Below are positions 20,658 to 33,900 of a stretch of DNA of 59,379 nt, one piece after another (the stretch's first letter is position 1; each line of letters starts with the position of its first letter). Origin of the DNA: an uncultured Tenacibaculum sp. (GTDB lineage Bacteria; Bacteroidota; Bacteroidia; Flavobacteriales; Flavobacteriaceae); assembly GCA_947497895.1 (NCBI GenBank), contig CANMIL010000017.1:1-59379 (forward strand), read 5' to 3'. The notes below the pieces were generated by a model. The model had not been told where the DNA came from. It did not search any database and saw only the letters and a list, made by a program, of their open reading frames with translations. The translations under genes and the position numbers were made by a program.

Positions 20658-21581
20658 TTAGAAAAATCTTGGTGATTTCACTGTTTGAGGTCTGAACATT
20701 TCATATCGCAGTAAAATCTCGTGTGTCCCTGAATTATAATTACTGTAATTAGACGTCGTTAAATCATAAGCATAACCTATCTGTAACGATCTACTTACTT
20801 GGAAACCTAGTAAAGCACTTATCGAATCGTCCCAACGCCAAGCTGCTCCAACTCTAAACTTCTCATTGAATAAAAAGTTGGCCGAAACATCTAATGATAA
20901 TGGCGCTCCACTTACTACTTTGGTTAATAAAGCTGGCTTAAACTTGATGCTTTCACTTAAATCAAAAACATATCCAGCGATAAAAAAGTAGTGCATACGC
21001 TCTACAGCTACACTTCCTCCTCCACTAACATCATCATAATGCTCGGTACGTAAAATATTGGGTACAGCCAATCCTACATACCAGTTATTCGTATAATAAT
21101 AAACTCCTGCTCCAATTGTGGGTAAAAACCTATTAATAGGAGCCGCTAATTGTAAATCGTCTTTATCTCTATAGATTCCCTTTGTCCAATCGATATTGAA
21201 AAAACGTCCTCCTAATTTCATTCCAAAAGCTAAATTCCCTTCATCTGTAGTACGAACTGTATAAGATACATTGGCATCTAAATAGGTTTCTCGTGAAGGA
21301 CCTATAACATCATTCACTAAATTGACTCCCAATCCAACACCACTATAACCAATTGGAGTATCATAACTTAACGTTTGAGTCTGTGGCGCTCCATCAACAC
21401 CTACCCACTGTGCACGTCCTAATAAATTAATTACTCCGTGTCCTTTGGAACCAACGTATGCTGGATTCACACTCATCGTATTAAACATATACTGTGTGAA
21501 ATGTGGATCCTGTTGACCGTATAGTGTAATACTGCTTATTATTAAACTTAGTATTACCAGATTCTGTACTATCTTATTCAT
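20658..21581 (-). CDS. PorP/SprF family T9SS outer-membrane protein
   Basis: 307 residues. The signal peptide (ending ITLYGQ) is followed at once by the family hallmark QDPHFTQYMFNTMSVNPAY and a GSKGHG turn. The rest shows alternating aromatic/Gly beta strands typical of the PorP/SprF outer-membrane barrel and ends in a strand with the C-terminal residues SPRFF. In Flavobacterium johnsoniae SprF is needed to deliver the giant adhesin SprB to the surface, and type B sorting domains are thought to need partner SprF-like proteins. Its position 349 bp after a giant gene carrying such a domain fits a partner role. The start is supported by a 5' leader conserved in the paralogue at 50653-51576. Confidence 0.9.
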   Translation of the reverse strand: MNKIVQNLVILSLIISSITLYGQQDPHFTQYMFNTMSVNPAYVGSKGHGVINLLGRAQWVGVDGAPQTQTLSYDTPIGYSGVGLGVNLVNDVIGPSRETYLDANVSYTVRTTDEGNLAFGMKLGGRFFNIDWTKGIYRDKDDLQLAAPINRFLPTIGAGVYYYTNNWYVGLAVPNILRTEHYDDVSGGGSVAVERMHYFFIAGYVFDLSESIKFKPALLTKVVSGAPLSLDVSANFLFNEKFRVGAAWRWDDSISALLGFQVSRSLQIGYAYDLTTSNYSNYNSGTHEILLRYEMFRPQTVKSPRFF

Positions 21582-21825
21582 CTTTTTATACTTTTGATCT
21601 TATCTTATTCGTTGTGAAATCATCATACTAAATAACTTCCCATCATTACTTCATTTTTAAAATTTCCAATTGAATTGAAAACTTTCCTTATGAACTAAAA
21701 TAATTTTTTACTCAGTATAATTTCTATAGAGGACGGTAGTATCCAATTATCCTTCGATAAAACAACTTTTTGCTTCGCCTAATAGATTCTTTTACTAACC
21801 TTCCTTTTGCTTTTAAAACTCCTAA

Positions 21826-21874
21826 GCTCAAAAGTACTTTAAAAATCTTAACACCTCTAAATGTACTCTTGAGC
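21826..21874 (-). promoter_or_regulatory. Intercistronic inverted repeat between giant gene 2 and the SprF-like gene
   Basis: GCTCAAAAGTAC (21826-21837) and GTACTCTTGAGC (21863-21874) form 12-bp arms with one mismatch around a 25-base loop, in the 349-bp gap after the giant gene. It is not followed by a T run, so it is more likely an RNA stability or processing element than a terminator. A TACTTTTG match to the Bacteroidota -7 consensus overlaps it (21829-21836, minus) but has no clear -33 partner. Confidence 0.4.
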
Positions 21875-21930
21875 ATACGAGCTATTAATTAATTATTATT
21901 CTTTTATTAATTATCATTCCTTTTACCAGA

Positions 21931-24900
21931 TTATTTTCTATTAATATAAATCCAACCTGTTTTCGGATCTGCTCCAGTTCCTAAATCTATTACATAGTAA
22001 TAGGTTCCTGATGGTAACTGTGCATCTACTTGAACGTTTAATTTCCCATTAGACTCACCTGTCCAACTATTGTCATACCTGTTCTTGCTATACACTAAGC
22101 TACCCCAACGGTTGTAAACCTCTAATCGATTGTTCTTGTACATCTCATTTCCAATACAAGAAATCACAAACGTATCATTATGTCCATCGCCGTTTGGCGT
22201 AAACTCATTATAGACTGTCAAACAAGGTAAGGTATCTGGATCTAAATAATCAGGAGTTCCGTCTTCATCGGTATCTAAGGCATCATCTGGAGCTCCATCT
22301 CCGTTATCATCAGCATGTTCATCGATAGTATCAATACCATCACCATCATCATCAGTATCTAAATAATCTGGAATACCATCACCATCAGTATCATCATTAT
22401 TAGGATCTCCATCGCCATCTACATCTTCCTCAGAAGTTAAAATTCCATCACCATCATCATCTTCATCTTGGTAGTCAGCTACACCATCTCCATCCTCGTC
22501 TGGTGTATCTGGCACATCTCCTCCATTATCTGGATCTACTGAATCTACCATACCATCTCCATCAGTGTCTGTTTGATCATCAAGCATTCCATCTCCATCA
22601 CTATCTAATGATGTATCGCTTCCTCCTTCTTGAAGATCACTAACTCCATCTCCATCACTATCTAGGTCTTGATAATCTGGTGTTCCATCTGAATCAGTAT
22701 CAGTAACATCTGGAGAATCTCCTCCATTATCTGGGTCTACCGAATCTACCATTCCATCGCCATCAGTGTCTGTTTGATCATCAATTTTACCATCATTATC
22801 AGCATCTAAATCAGGATCTGAACCGCTCTCTACTAAATCTGAGATTCCGTCATTGTCCGAATCTAAATCTTGGAAATCTGGTCGACCATCACCATCGGTA
22901 TCTACCGGATTTGTACTTCCACCAGCAGCAATATCATTATCATCATTATCAGCTGTATCTAAGATTCCATCATTATCAGCATCTGTTGTACTATCAAGTA
23001 CGCCATCGCCATCAGTATCCACTGTAGATGCATCTTGTCCACTTTCTATAAGATCTGAAATACCATCACCGTCACTGTCTAAATCTAAATGATCTGGAAT
23101 ACCATCACCATCCGTATCTCTGTTTGGATCACCATTTTGTTCTGCACTATCTAAAATTCCATCATTATCTGAATCTAAATCATAAAGATCTTCAATTCCA
23201 TCACCATCGGTATCCGTTGTTAAGGCATCTCCGAAACCATCTAAACCATCTACTACATCCGCGATACCATCACCATCACTATCGGTTTGATCATCAATTA
23301 CGCCATCTCCATCTGCATCTAAGCTTCCTGGTAGAGCATCATTATTTGGTTCTTCTATATCTGGAGTTCCGTCGCCGTCTTCATCTGGTAAGTTGTTACC
23401 ATCTACTAAATCTCCAGTATCGATTTGACCATCGCCATCTGCATCAGTTCCTCCTGCTTCTATAACATCATTGATTCCATCTCCATCACTATCTAAGTCT
23501 TGGTAATCTGGAATACCATCGCCATCACTATCTGGCCCTGTTGATGATGTTCCGCCGTTGTCTGGATCTACTGAATCTGGAAGTCCATCGCCATCTGTAT
23601 CGGTTTGATCATCAATCACTCCATCATTATCCGCATCTAAACTAGGATCTCCTCCACCTTCGATAAGGTCAGATACACCATCATTATCACTATCGGTATC
23701 TAAATAGTCTGGGATTCCATCGCCATCGGTATCCGTTGGACTTGTTGGATCAGTTCCAACCTCTTCACTGGTTGGGATTCCGTCGCCATCATCATCAGTA
23801 TCTAATACATCTGGAATACCATCACCATCTGAATCATCTGGTCCATTTCCATCACCATCTGCATCGTATTCTGATCCATTACTAATTCCATCACCATCAC
23901 AATCACCTGTAGCTATCGCAAATGGATTCGGGATACATGGATCCGTTGGGTTTGGATCAATCACATCACAAACACCATCGCCATCACTATCTAATCCATT
24001 TGGATTACATGGATCGGTTGGGTCTGGGTCAATCGTATCACATACACCATCATTATCGATATCCGTAGCATTTGGTATACATGGATCGGTTGGATCTGGA
24101 TCTACCGTATCACAAATTCCATCACCATCTGCATCCGTGTTGTCTGGTACACATGGATCCGTTGGATCTGGATCTACCGTGTCACATACGCCATCATTAT
24201 CCTCATCATTGCTATTTGGATTACATGGATCATTTGGATCTGGATCAATCGTATCACAGATTCCATCTCCATCTGCATCTGCACTATCTGGACTACATGG
24301 GTCTGTTACATCTGGATCAACCGTGTCACATACGCCATCTCCATCTTCATCTGCACTATTTGGATTACATGGATCATTTGGATCTGGGTCTACCGTATCA
24401 CATACACCATCGCCATCTGCATCCGTATTATTTGGTATACATGGATCGGTTGGATCTGGATCTACTGTATCACATACTCCATCATTATCCTCATCATTAC
24501 TATTTGGATTACATGGATCGGCTGGATCTGGATCTACCGTATCACAGATTCCATCATTATCTGCATCCGTATTGTTTGGTACACATGGATCTGTTGGATC
24601 TGGATCTACCGTATCACAAACGCCATCACCATCCTCATCATTACTATTTGGATTACATGGATCGGCTGGATCTGGGTCGATCGTATCACAGATTCCATCG
24701 CCATCTGCATCTGCACTATCTGGGTTACATGGGTCTGTTACATCAGGATCAACTGTATCACATACGCCATCATTATCTTCATCACTACTATTTGGATTAC
24801 ATGGATCGGCTGGGTCTGGATCTATTGTATCACAAACACCATCGCCATCTGCATCCGTATTATCTGGACTACATGGATCATTTGGATCGGGATCTACCGT

Positions 24901-27900
24901 ATCACAAACACCATCGCCATCACTATCTGTTCCATTTGGTACACATGCATCATTTGGATCAGGGTCTTCTGCATCACAAATACCATCGCCATCTGCATCT
25001 GGTGCTCCCATTGGGCATGGATCAGTTACATCTGGATCTACGGTATCACAAATACCATCGCCATCTACATCTGTTCCATTTGGTATACATGGATCTGTTG
25101 GGTTCGGGTCAATTGCATCACACACACCGTCTCCATCTGTATCCGCTCCATTTGGACTACATGGATCCGTTGGTCCTGGATCTACTGTATCACATACGCC
25201 ATCGCCATCGGTATCTAATGCATTAGGATCACATGGCTCATTTGGATCGGGATCAATCGTATCACAGATGCCGTCTCCATCTGCATCCGTTGCATCTGGG
25301 ATACATGGATCGGTTGGATTTGGATCAATCGCATCACAATAACCATCTCCATCCTCATCTGCACTATCTGGATTACATGGATTGTTTGGATCAGGATCAA
25401 TTGTATCACAGATTCCATCGCCATCTGCATCCGTTGCATCTGGGATACATGGATCCGTTGGATTTGGATCTATGCTATCACAATAACCATCGCCATCTTC
25501 ATCTGCACTATCTGGATTACATGGATTGTTTGGATCGGGATCAATCGTATCACAAATACCATCACCATCTGCATCTGTATTGTTTGGTATACATGGATCG
25601 GTCGGGTTCGGATCTATACTATCACAATAACCATCTCCATCTTCATCATTACCATTTGGTACACATGGATCTGTTGGATCGGGGTCTATTGTATCACAAA
25701 CGCCATCATTATCTGCATCAGTGTTGTTCGGTATACATGGATCAGTTACATCTGGATCCACTGCATCACAAACACCATCACCATCTTCATCACTTCCATT
25801 GGGTACACATGGATCCGTTGGGTTTGGATCAACACTATCACATACGCCATCGCCGTCTGTATCGGTAGCATCTGGTATACATGGATCGGTTGGGTTTGGA
25901 TCTACTGCATCACAAACTCCGTCACCATCCTCATCATGTCCATTTGGATTACATGGATCATTTGGATCAGGATCTACACTATCACATACGCCATCATTAT
26001 CTGCATCCGTTGCATTAGGTACACATGGATCTGTTGGGTTTGGATCTATAGTATCGCATACGCCATCGCCATCACTGTCTAAATCGTTTGGACCACATGG
26101 ATCCGTTACATCAGGATCTATTGCATCACAGATGCCATCGCCATCGACATCAGTAGCGTCTGGACTACATGGATCATTTGGATCGGGATCGACTGCATCA
26201 CAAATACCATCACCATCAGTATCTGCACTAGTTGGGTTACATGGATCATTTGGATCGGGATCTACTGCATCACAAACACCATCGCCATCTGCATCTGTAT
26301 TATTTGGAATACATGGATCAGTTGGATTCGGATCTACTGTATCACATACGCCATCGTTATCTGTATCTGCATTGTTTGGATTACATGGATCATTCGGATC
26401 AGGATCTACACTATCACAAACACCATCATTATCTGCATCTGTGCTATCTGGACTACATGGATCATTTGGATCGGGATCTACCGTATCACAAACGCCATCA
26501 CCATCTGCATCCGTACTATCTGGGCTACATGGATCATTTGGATCGGGATCTACCGTATCACAAACGCCATCGCCATCTGCATCTGTACTATCTGGGCTAC
26601 ATGGATCAGTTGGATCAGGATCTACCGTATCACAAACACCATCACCATCTGCATCTGTATTGTCTGGATTACATGGATCGTTTGGATCTGGGTCTACCGT
26701 ATCACAAACGCCATCATTATCTGAATCTACATTGTTTGGATTACATGGATCATTTGGATCAGGATCTACCGTATCACAAACGCCATCACCATCTGCATCT
26801 GTATTGTCTGGCACACATGGATCATTGGGATCAGGATCTACCGTATCACAAACGCCATCATTATCCGAATCTACATTCTTTGGATTACATGGATCATTTG
26901 GATCGGGGTCTATCGTATCACAAACGCCATCACCATCTGCATCCGTATTATCTGGGTTACATGGATCATTTGGATCGGGATCTATTGCATCACAAACGCC
27001 ATCGCCATCACTATCGGTAGCATCTGGTAAACATGGATCATTCACATCATTGTCTGTGATTGTTCCTTCTCCTTCTAAATCCGTGGTCGTTATATTTTCT
27101 GGAGTCGGTGAACCAATACTTACGTTACTCATGGTAACTGTATAGGTCTCATCAGTCTCATAAACATTATTATCTATCGTGGTTACTGGAATCGTAACTG
27201 TAGTACTTCCTAATGGAATGGTATATCCTACACCACTTTGTGCTAAATAATCTGCTCCTACCTGAGCCGTATTGTCTGAAGTAGTTACATCTAAAGTAAC
27301 ATCATATTGTGATGGATTACTTAAAGTTGCCGTAAAGTTCGCTGTCACTCCTTCTACAACAGTAATATTATCAATACTAATCGTTGGTGCACTATCTCCA
27401 CTATCGGTAATTGTTCCGTCTCCTACTAAATCTGTGGTTGTTATTGCTTCTGCTGGAGTTGAGCCAATACTAACATTACTCATCGTAACAGTATAGGTCT
27501 CATCAGTTGGTTCATACGTGGTATCATCAGTAGTTAACACTGGAATCGTTACCGTAGTACTTCCTGCGGTAATCGTATATGTTTGACTTGTCTGAGCGGT
27601 ATAATCATCACCTGCAGCTGCTGTCCCATCACTAGTGGTTACATCAAAGGTAACATCATACTGAGATGGACTACTTAAAGTAGCAGTAAAGTTCGCTGTT
27701 ACTCCTTCTGCAACTGTAATATCATCGATACTAATCGTTGGTGCGCTATCGCCTGAGTCAGTAATCGTTCCGTCTCCTACTAAATCTGTTGTTGTTATTG
27801 CTTCTGCTGGAGTTGAGCCAATACTTACGTTACTCATCGTAACTGTATAGGTCTCATCAGTTGGCTCATACGTGGTATCATCAGTCGTTAATACTGGAAT

Positions 27901-30900
27901 CGTTACTGTAGTACTTCCTGCTGTGATAGTATACGTCTGACTTGTTTGAGAAGTATAATCATCACCTGCAGCTGCTGTCCCATCACTAGTGGTTACATCA
28001 AAGGTAACGTCATACTGAGCTGGATTACTTAAGGTAGCAGTAAAGTTCGCCGTTACTCCTTCTGCAACTGTAATATCATCGATACTGATTGTTGGTGCGC
28101 TATCACCGCTATCGGTAATCGTTCCGTCTCCTATTAAATCAGTGGTTGTAATAGCCTCTGGTGTTGGTGAGCCGATACTTACATTACTCATCGTAACGGT
28201 GTAGCTCTCATCAGTTGGCTCATACGTGGTATCATCAGTCGTTAATACTGGAATCGTTACTGTAGTACTTCCTGCTGTAATCGTATATGCTTGACTTGTT
28301 TGAGCAGTATAATCATCACCCGCTGCTGCTGTACCATCGCTTGTTGTCACATCAAAAGTAACATCATACTGAGATGGACTACTTAAAGTAGCAGTAAAGT
28401 TAGCTGTTACTCCTTCTGCAACAGTAATATCATCGATGCTGATCGTTGGAGCGCTATCACCACTATCGGTAATCGTTCCTGCTCCTACTAAATCAGTCGT
28501 CGTAATTGCCTCTGGTGTTGGTGAACCGATACTTACGTTACTCATGGTAACTGTATAGGTCTCATCAGTTGGTTCATACGTGGTATCATCAGTCGTTAAT
28601 ACTGGAATCGTTACCGTAGTACTCCCTGCTGTAATCGTATAGGTTTGACTTATTTGTGACGTATAATCATCGCCACCTGTTGCTGTACCATCACTGGTGG
28701 TTACATCAAAGGTTACGTCATATTGTGCAGGATTGTTTAAAGTAGCAGTAAAATTAGCTGTTACTCCTTCTGCAACAGTAATATCATCGATACTAATCGT
28801 TGGTGCACTATCTCCACTATCGGTAATTGTTCCGTCTCCTACTAAGTCCGTGGTCGTAATTGCCTCTGGTGTTGGTGAGCCGATACTAACATTACTCATC
28901 GTAACAGTATAGGTCTCATCCGTTGGTTCATACGTGGTATCATCAGTCGTTAATACTGGAATTGTAACCGTAGTACTTCCTGCTATAATCGTATAGGTTT
29001 GACTTGTTTGAGCTGTGTAATCATCACCCCCTGTTGCCGTTCCATCACTCGTGGTGACATCAAAAGTAACATCGTATTGTGCTGGACTGCTTAAAGTAGC
29101 TGTAAAATTAGCTGTTACTCCTTCTGCTACTGTGATATCATCTATGCTGATCGTTGGTGCACTATCACCACTATCGGTAATCGTTCCGTCTCCTACTAAA
29201 TCAGTGGTCGTTATCGCCTCTGGTGTCGGAGATCCGATACTTACGTTACTCATCGTAACTGTATAGGTCTCATCTGTTGGCTCATACGTGGTATCATCAG
29301 TGGTTAATACTGGAATTGTTACCGTAGTACTTCCTGCTGTGATGGTATATGCTTGACTTGTTTGTGCAGTATAATCATCACCTGCATCCGCTGTGCCATC
29401 GCTGGTCGTTACATCAAAAGTAACATCGTATTGTGCTGGACTGCTTAAAGTAGCTGTAAAGTTCGCTGTTATTCCTTCTGCAACTGTAATATCGTCGATG
29501 CTGATCGTTGGAGCGCTATCTCCACTATCGGTAATCGTTCCGTCTCCTACTAAATCCGTGGTCGTTATCGCCTCTGGAGTTGGTGATCCAATACTAACAT
29601 TACTCATGGTAACTGTATAGGTCTCATCAGTTGGCTCGTAAATAATATCATCAGTCGTTAATACTGGAATTGTAACTGTAGTACTTCCTGCTGTAATCGT
29701 ATATGTTTGACCTGTTTGAGCAGTATAATCATCACCTGCTGTTGCCGTACCATCACTGGTAGTGACATCAAAGGTAACATCGTATTGTGCAGGATTGTTT
29801 AAAGTAGCAGTAAAATTAGCTGTTACTCCTTCTGCAACTGTAATATCATCGATACTGATCGTTGGTGTGCTATCTCCACTATCGGTAATTGTTCCGTCTC
29901 CTACTAAGTCCGTGGTCGTAATCGCCTCTGGTGTTGGTGAGCCAATACTTACGTTACTCATCGTAACTGTATAGGTCTCATCAGTTGGCTCATACGTGGT
30001 ATCATCAGTGGTTACTACTGGAATCGTTACCGTAGTACTTCCCGCAGTAATCGTATATGTTTGACTTGTCTGTGCCGTATAATCATCACCTGCATCCGCT
30101 GTTCCATCACTGGTGGTGACATCAAAAGTAACATCATACTGTGCTGGATTACTTAAGGTTGCCGTAAAGTTCGCTGTTACTCCTTCTGCAACTGTAATAT
30201 CATCGATACTGATCGTTGGTGCGCTATCACCACTATCAGTAATTGTTCCGTCTCCTACTAAATCTGTCGTCGTAATAGCCTCTGGTGTTGGTGACCCAAT
30301 ACTCACGTTACTCATCGTAACGGTGTAGGTCTCATCAGTTGGCTCATACGTAGTATCATCAGTGGTTAACACTGGAATTGTTACTGTAGTACTTCCCGCT
30401 GTAATCGTATATGTTTGACTTGTTTGTGACGTATAATCATCACCACCCGTTGCCGTTCCATCACTAGTGTTTACATCAAAAGTAACATCATACTGTGCTG
30501 GATTGTTTAAAGTAGCTGTAAAATTAGCCGTTACTCCCTCAGCAACTGTAATATCATCGATACTGATGGTTGGAGCGCTATCACCACTATCAGTAATTGT
30601 TCCGTCTCCTACTAAATCAGTGGTCGTAATTGCCTCTGGTGTTGGTGAACCGATACTTACGTTACTCATCGTAACTGTATAGGTCTCATCAGTTGGCTCA
30701 TACGTGGTATCATCAGTGGTTAACACTGGAATTGTTACCGTAGTACTTCCTGCTGGAATCGTATAACTTACACTACTTTGAGCTGTATAATCATCGCCTG
30801 CCGTGGCTGAACCATCACTCGTGCTTACATCGAAAGTAACGTCGTATTGTGCTGGACTACTTAAAGTAGCAGTAAAATTAGCTGTTACTCCTTCTGCAAC

Positions 30901-33900
30901 TGTAATATCATCTATACTAATCGTTGGTGCACTATCTCCACTATCGGTAATCGTTCCTGCTCCTACTAAATCCGTAGTCATTATCGCCTCTGGTGTTGGT
31001 GAGCCGATACTTACGTTACTCATCGTAACTGTATAGGTCTCATCTGTTGGCTCGTAAATAATATCATCAGTCGTTAATACTGGAATCGTTACTGTAGTAC
31101 TTCCGGCTGTAATGGTATAACTTTGACTTGTTTGAGAAGTATAATCATCGCCACCTGTTGCTGTACCATCACTGGTGGTTACATCAAAGGTTACGTCATA
31201 TTGTGCTGGATTGTTTAAAGTAGCTGTAAAGTTCGCTGTTACTCCCTCAGCAACTGTAATATCATCGATACTAATCGTTGGTGCACTATCACCACTATCG
31301 GTAATTGTTCCTGCTCCTACTAAATCTGTCGTTGTAATAGCCTCTGGTGTTGGTGAGCCAATACTCACGTTACTCATCGTAACTGTATAGGTCTCATCAG
31401 TTGGCTCATACGTGGTATCATCAGTGGTTAACACTGGAATTGTTACCGTAGTACTTCCCGCTGTAATCGTATATCCCTGACTTGTTTGTGACGTATAATC
31501 ATCACCACCTGTTGCCGTTCCATCACTGGTCGTCACATCAAAAGTAACATCGTATTGTGCTGGATTATTTAAAGTAGCAGTAAAGTTCGCTGTCATTCCT
31601 TCAGCTACTGTTATGTCATCTATACTTATCGTTGGAGCACTATCACCTAAATCAGTAATTGTTCCTGCTCCTACTAAATCCGTAGTCGTTATCGCCTCTG
31701 GTGTTGGAGATCCAATACTTACGTTACTCATGGTAACTGTATAGGTCTCATCCGTTGGCTCATACGTAGTATCATTGATCGTTACCACTGGAATTGTTAC
31801 CGTAGTACTTCCCGCTGTAATCGTATAACTTTGACTTGTTTGAGAAGTATAATCATCGCCTGCAGCTGCTGTGCCATCACTGGTGGTTACATCAAAAGTA
31901 ACATCGTATTGTGCTGGATTGTTTAAAGTTGCAGTAAAGTTAGCTGTCACTCCTTCAGCAACTGTAATATCATCAATACTAATTGTTGGAGCACTATCAT
32001 TATCAGTAATCGTTCCTGCTCCTATTAAATCAGTAGTACTAATCGAATTTCCTGTTCCTGTTTGAACATTACTCATCGTAACCGTATACGTCTCGTCCGT
32101 TGGCTCATAAGTACTATCATCAGTGGTTAATACTGGAATTGTAACTGTAGTGCTTCCTGCAGTAATCGTATAACTCTGACTACTTTGAGCCGTATAATCA
32201 TCACCTGCTGTAGCACTGCCATCACTGGTCGTCACATCAAAAGTAACATCACAAGCAACTGCCTGGCTTAAAGTTGCGGTAAAATTCGCCGTAGCACCTT
32301 CTGTTACTGTAATATCATCGATACTGATCGTTGGTACTGGGTCTACCGTGATTTGAACAACATTACTCAATGCTGTACATGTCCTTGTAAGAAATAATGA
32401 CGAAGTCTCTCTTCGATACCACATATTTTGTGTAAGTACCCCCACATCATACGTTTCACTAGTAGCTCCTACGATTGGAGTAAAAACGGAACCATCCGTA
32501 CTACTCTCCCATTGATAACTCAGTGTACCTCTTCCTGTTGAAGCCACCGCCTCTGTAAAGGCTACCGGATCTCCACCCGTACAAATGGATTGATTTGCAG
32601 CAATAGTTCCTCCGGTTACATCATTAATAAATAAAGTTTCCGATGAACTCGTTAAACTAGCACATACATTTTTAATACTTGTTACAATTAATCGATATTT
32701 ATTTGAATCAGCTGTTAGTGGAGGGTTAGTTAAGGTTAAACTTGCTGTTGTTGCTCCACTATAAATTCCTCCATTGGTAATATCATTCCATGGACCTGCT
32801 CCTGCAACTTGCTCTTGCCATTGATATACTAAATCTGCAGTACTTGGGGTACTAGAACTATAATCTGGTGTCGTTGCCGGTGCTGTTCCTGTAAAAATCG
32901 TTGTACTTAATGAAGAAGCTTGAAGTGTAAAGGTTATATTTTCTCCTAGACATAAAACTGTGTTGGCAATAGGAACATCGATTTGCAACATTGTAGCTTC
33001 AGTTTCATTCCCATTTACTCCATCATAACCTCCAGTTCCTCCTGTTACTTGTCCATTACTATCAAAACCAGTTCCATCTAAATCTCCATCTGCATCGGCG
33101 TCTGTTCCTCCTGATTCCAAAACATCGTTACAGCCATCATTATCACTATCTAAATCTAAATGATCTAATATTCCATCTCTATCTGAATCACAAACTCTTA
33201 ATTCAATAAAATATTGGTTGTTTCCTGTGGCTCCAGTTGAGAAGAACTCAATACGTTTAGCTCCCACTGTTTTGGAAGTCCATTCAAACCTTACTCCATT
33301 TGTTGTAGCCGTTCCTCCTACTGGATTGTCTACATAATATGTATTTCCACTATTTGAAGCTACAAAATCATCTATCAAAGTGGATGTATAATCAAACTCT
33401 ATACCGTCTAATGAAATAAAACCGTCTCTTAATCCTTGACTCAATGAGCCTCCATGAGCAACAGTAACATAAGCCAAATCCGCATAGGGACCTGACAACT
33501 CGAAAGTTGCATTTCCTTCAGTAGCATTGGTTTTCCAAGCAGTACCTCCTGAATTGGTTGCTCCATTAGTTATCGTAACAAAAATACTTCCTGTTGGCAG
33601 ACCGAAAAGACTACTGATATCGTCGTTCGTTATGCTATAATTAGAAGCATTTCCTCCTGGAGGTGTAGATAAATCTGTTGGTGTAATTTTCACCAATGCA
33701 CATTCCGCTGTGTCCAAAATACCATCATTATCATTGTCTAAATCACACGCATTTATAATACCATCAGAATCAACATCAGCAAAACCAGATACAGAGGCAT
33801 CACAACAAGCTGTGCTATCAGCTGGATCCGTTACCGCTGCTGTGTTTGTTTGACCTCCAGAAACTGTTGAAGGAACACCATTTCCATCAATTCCTCCAGT

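Noticed and set aside
24072..27145. Long plus-strand open frames (up to 474 codons, Ser/Gly/His-rich) opposite the 72-bp array
   Set aside because: They exist only because a 72-bp in-frame repeat without stops in one antisense frame repeats that freedom 43 times; the products are low-complexity, two frames are open at once, and the minus-strand frame has real domains.
27272..32065. Series of ~71-codon plus-strand ORFs every 354 bp
   Set aside because: Antisense shadows of the Calx-beta repeats, repeating with the same period.
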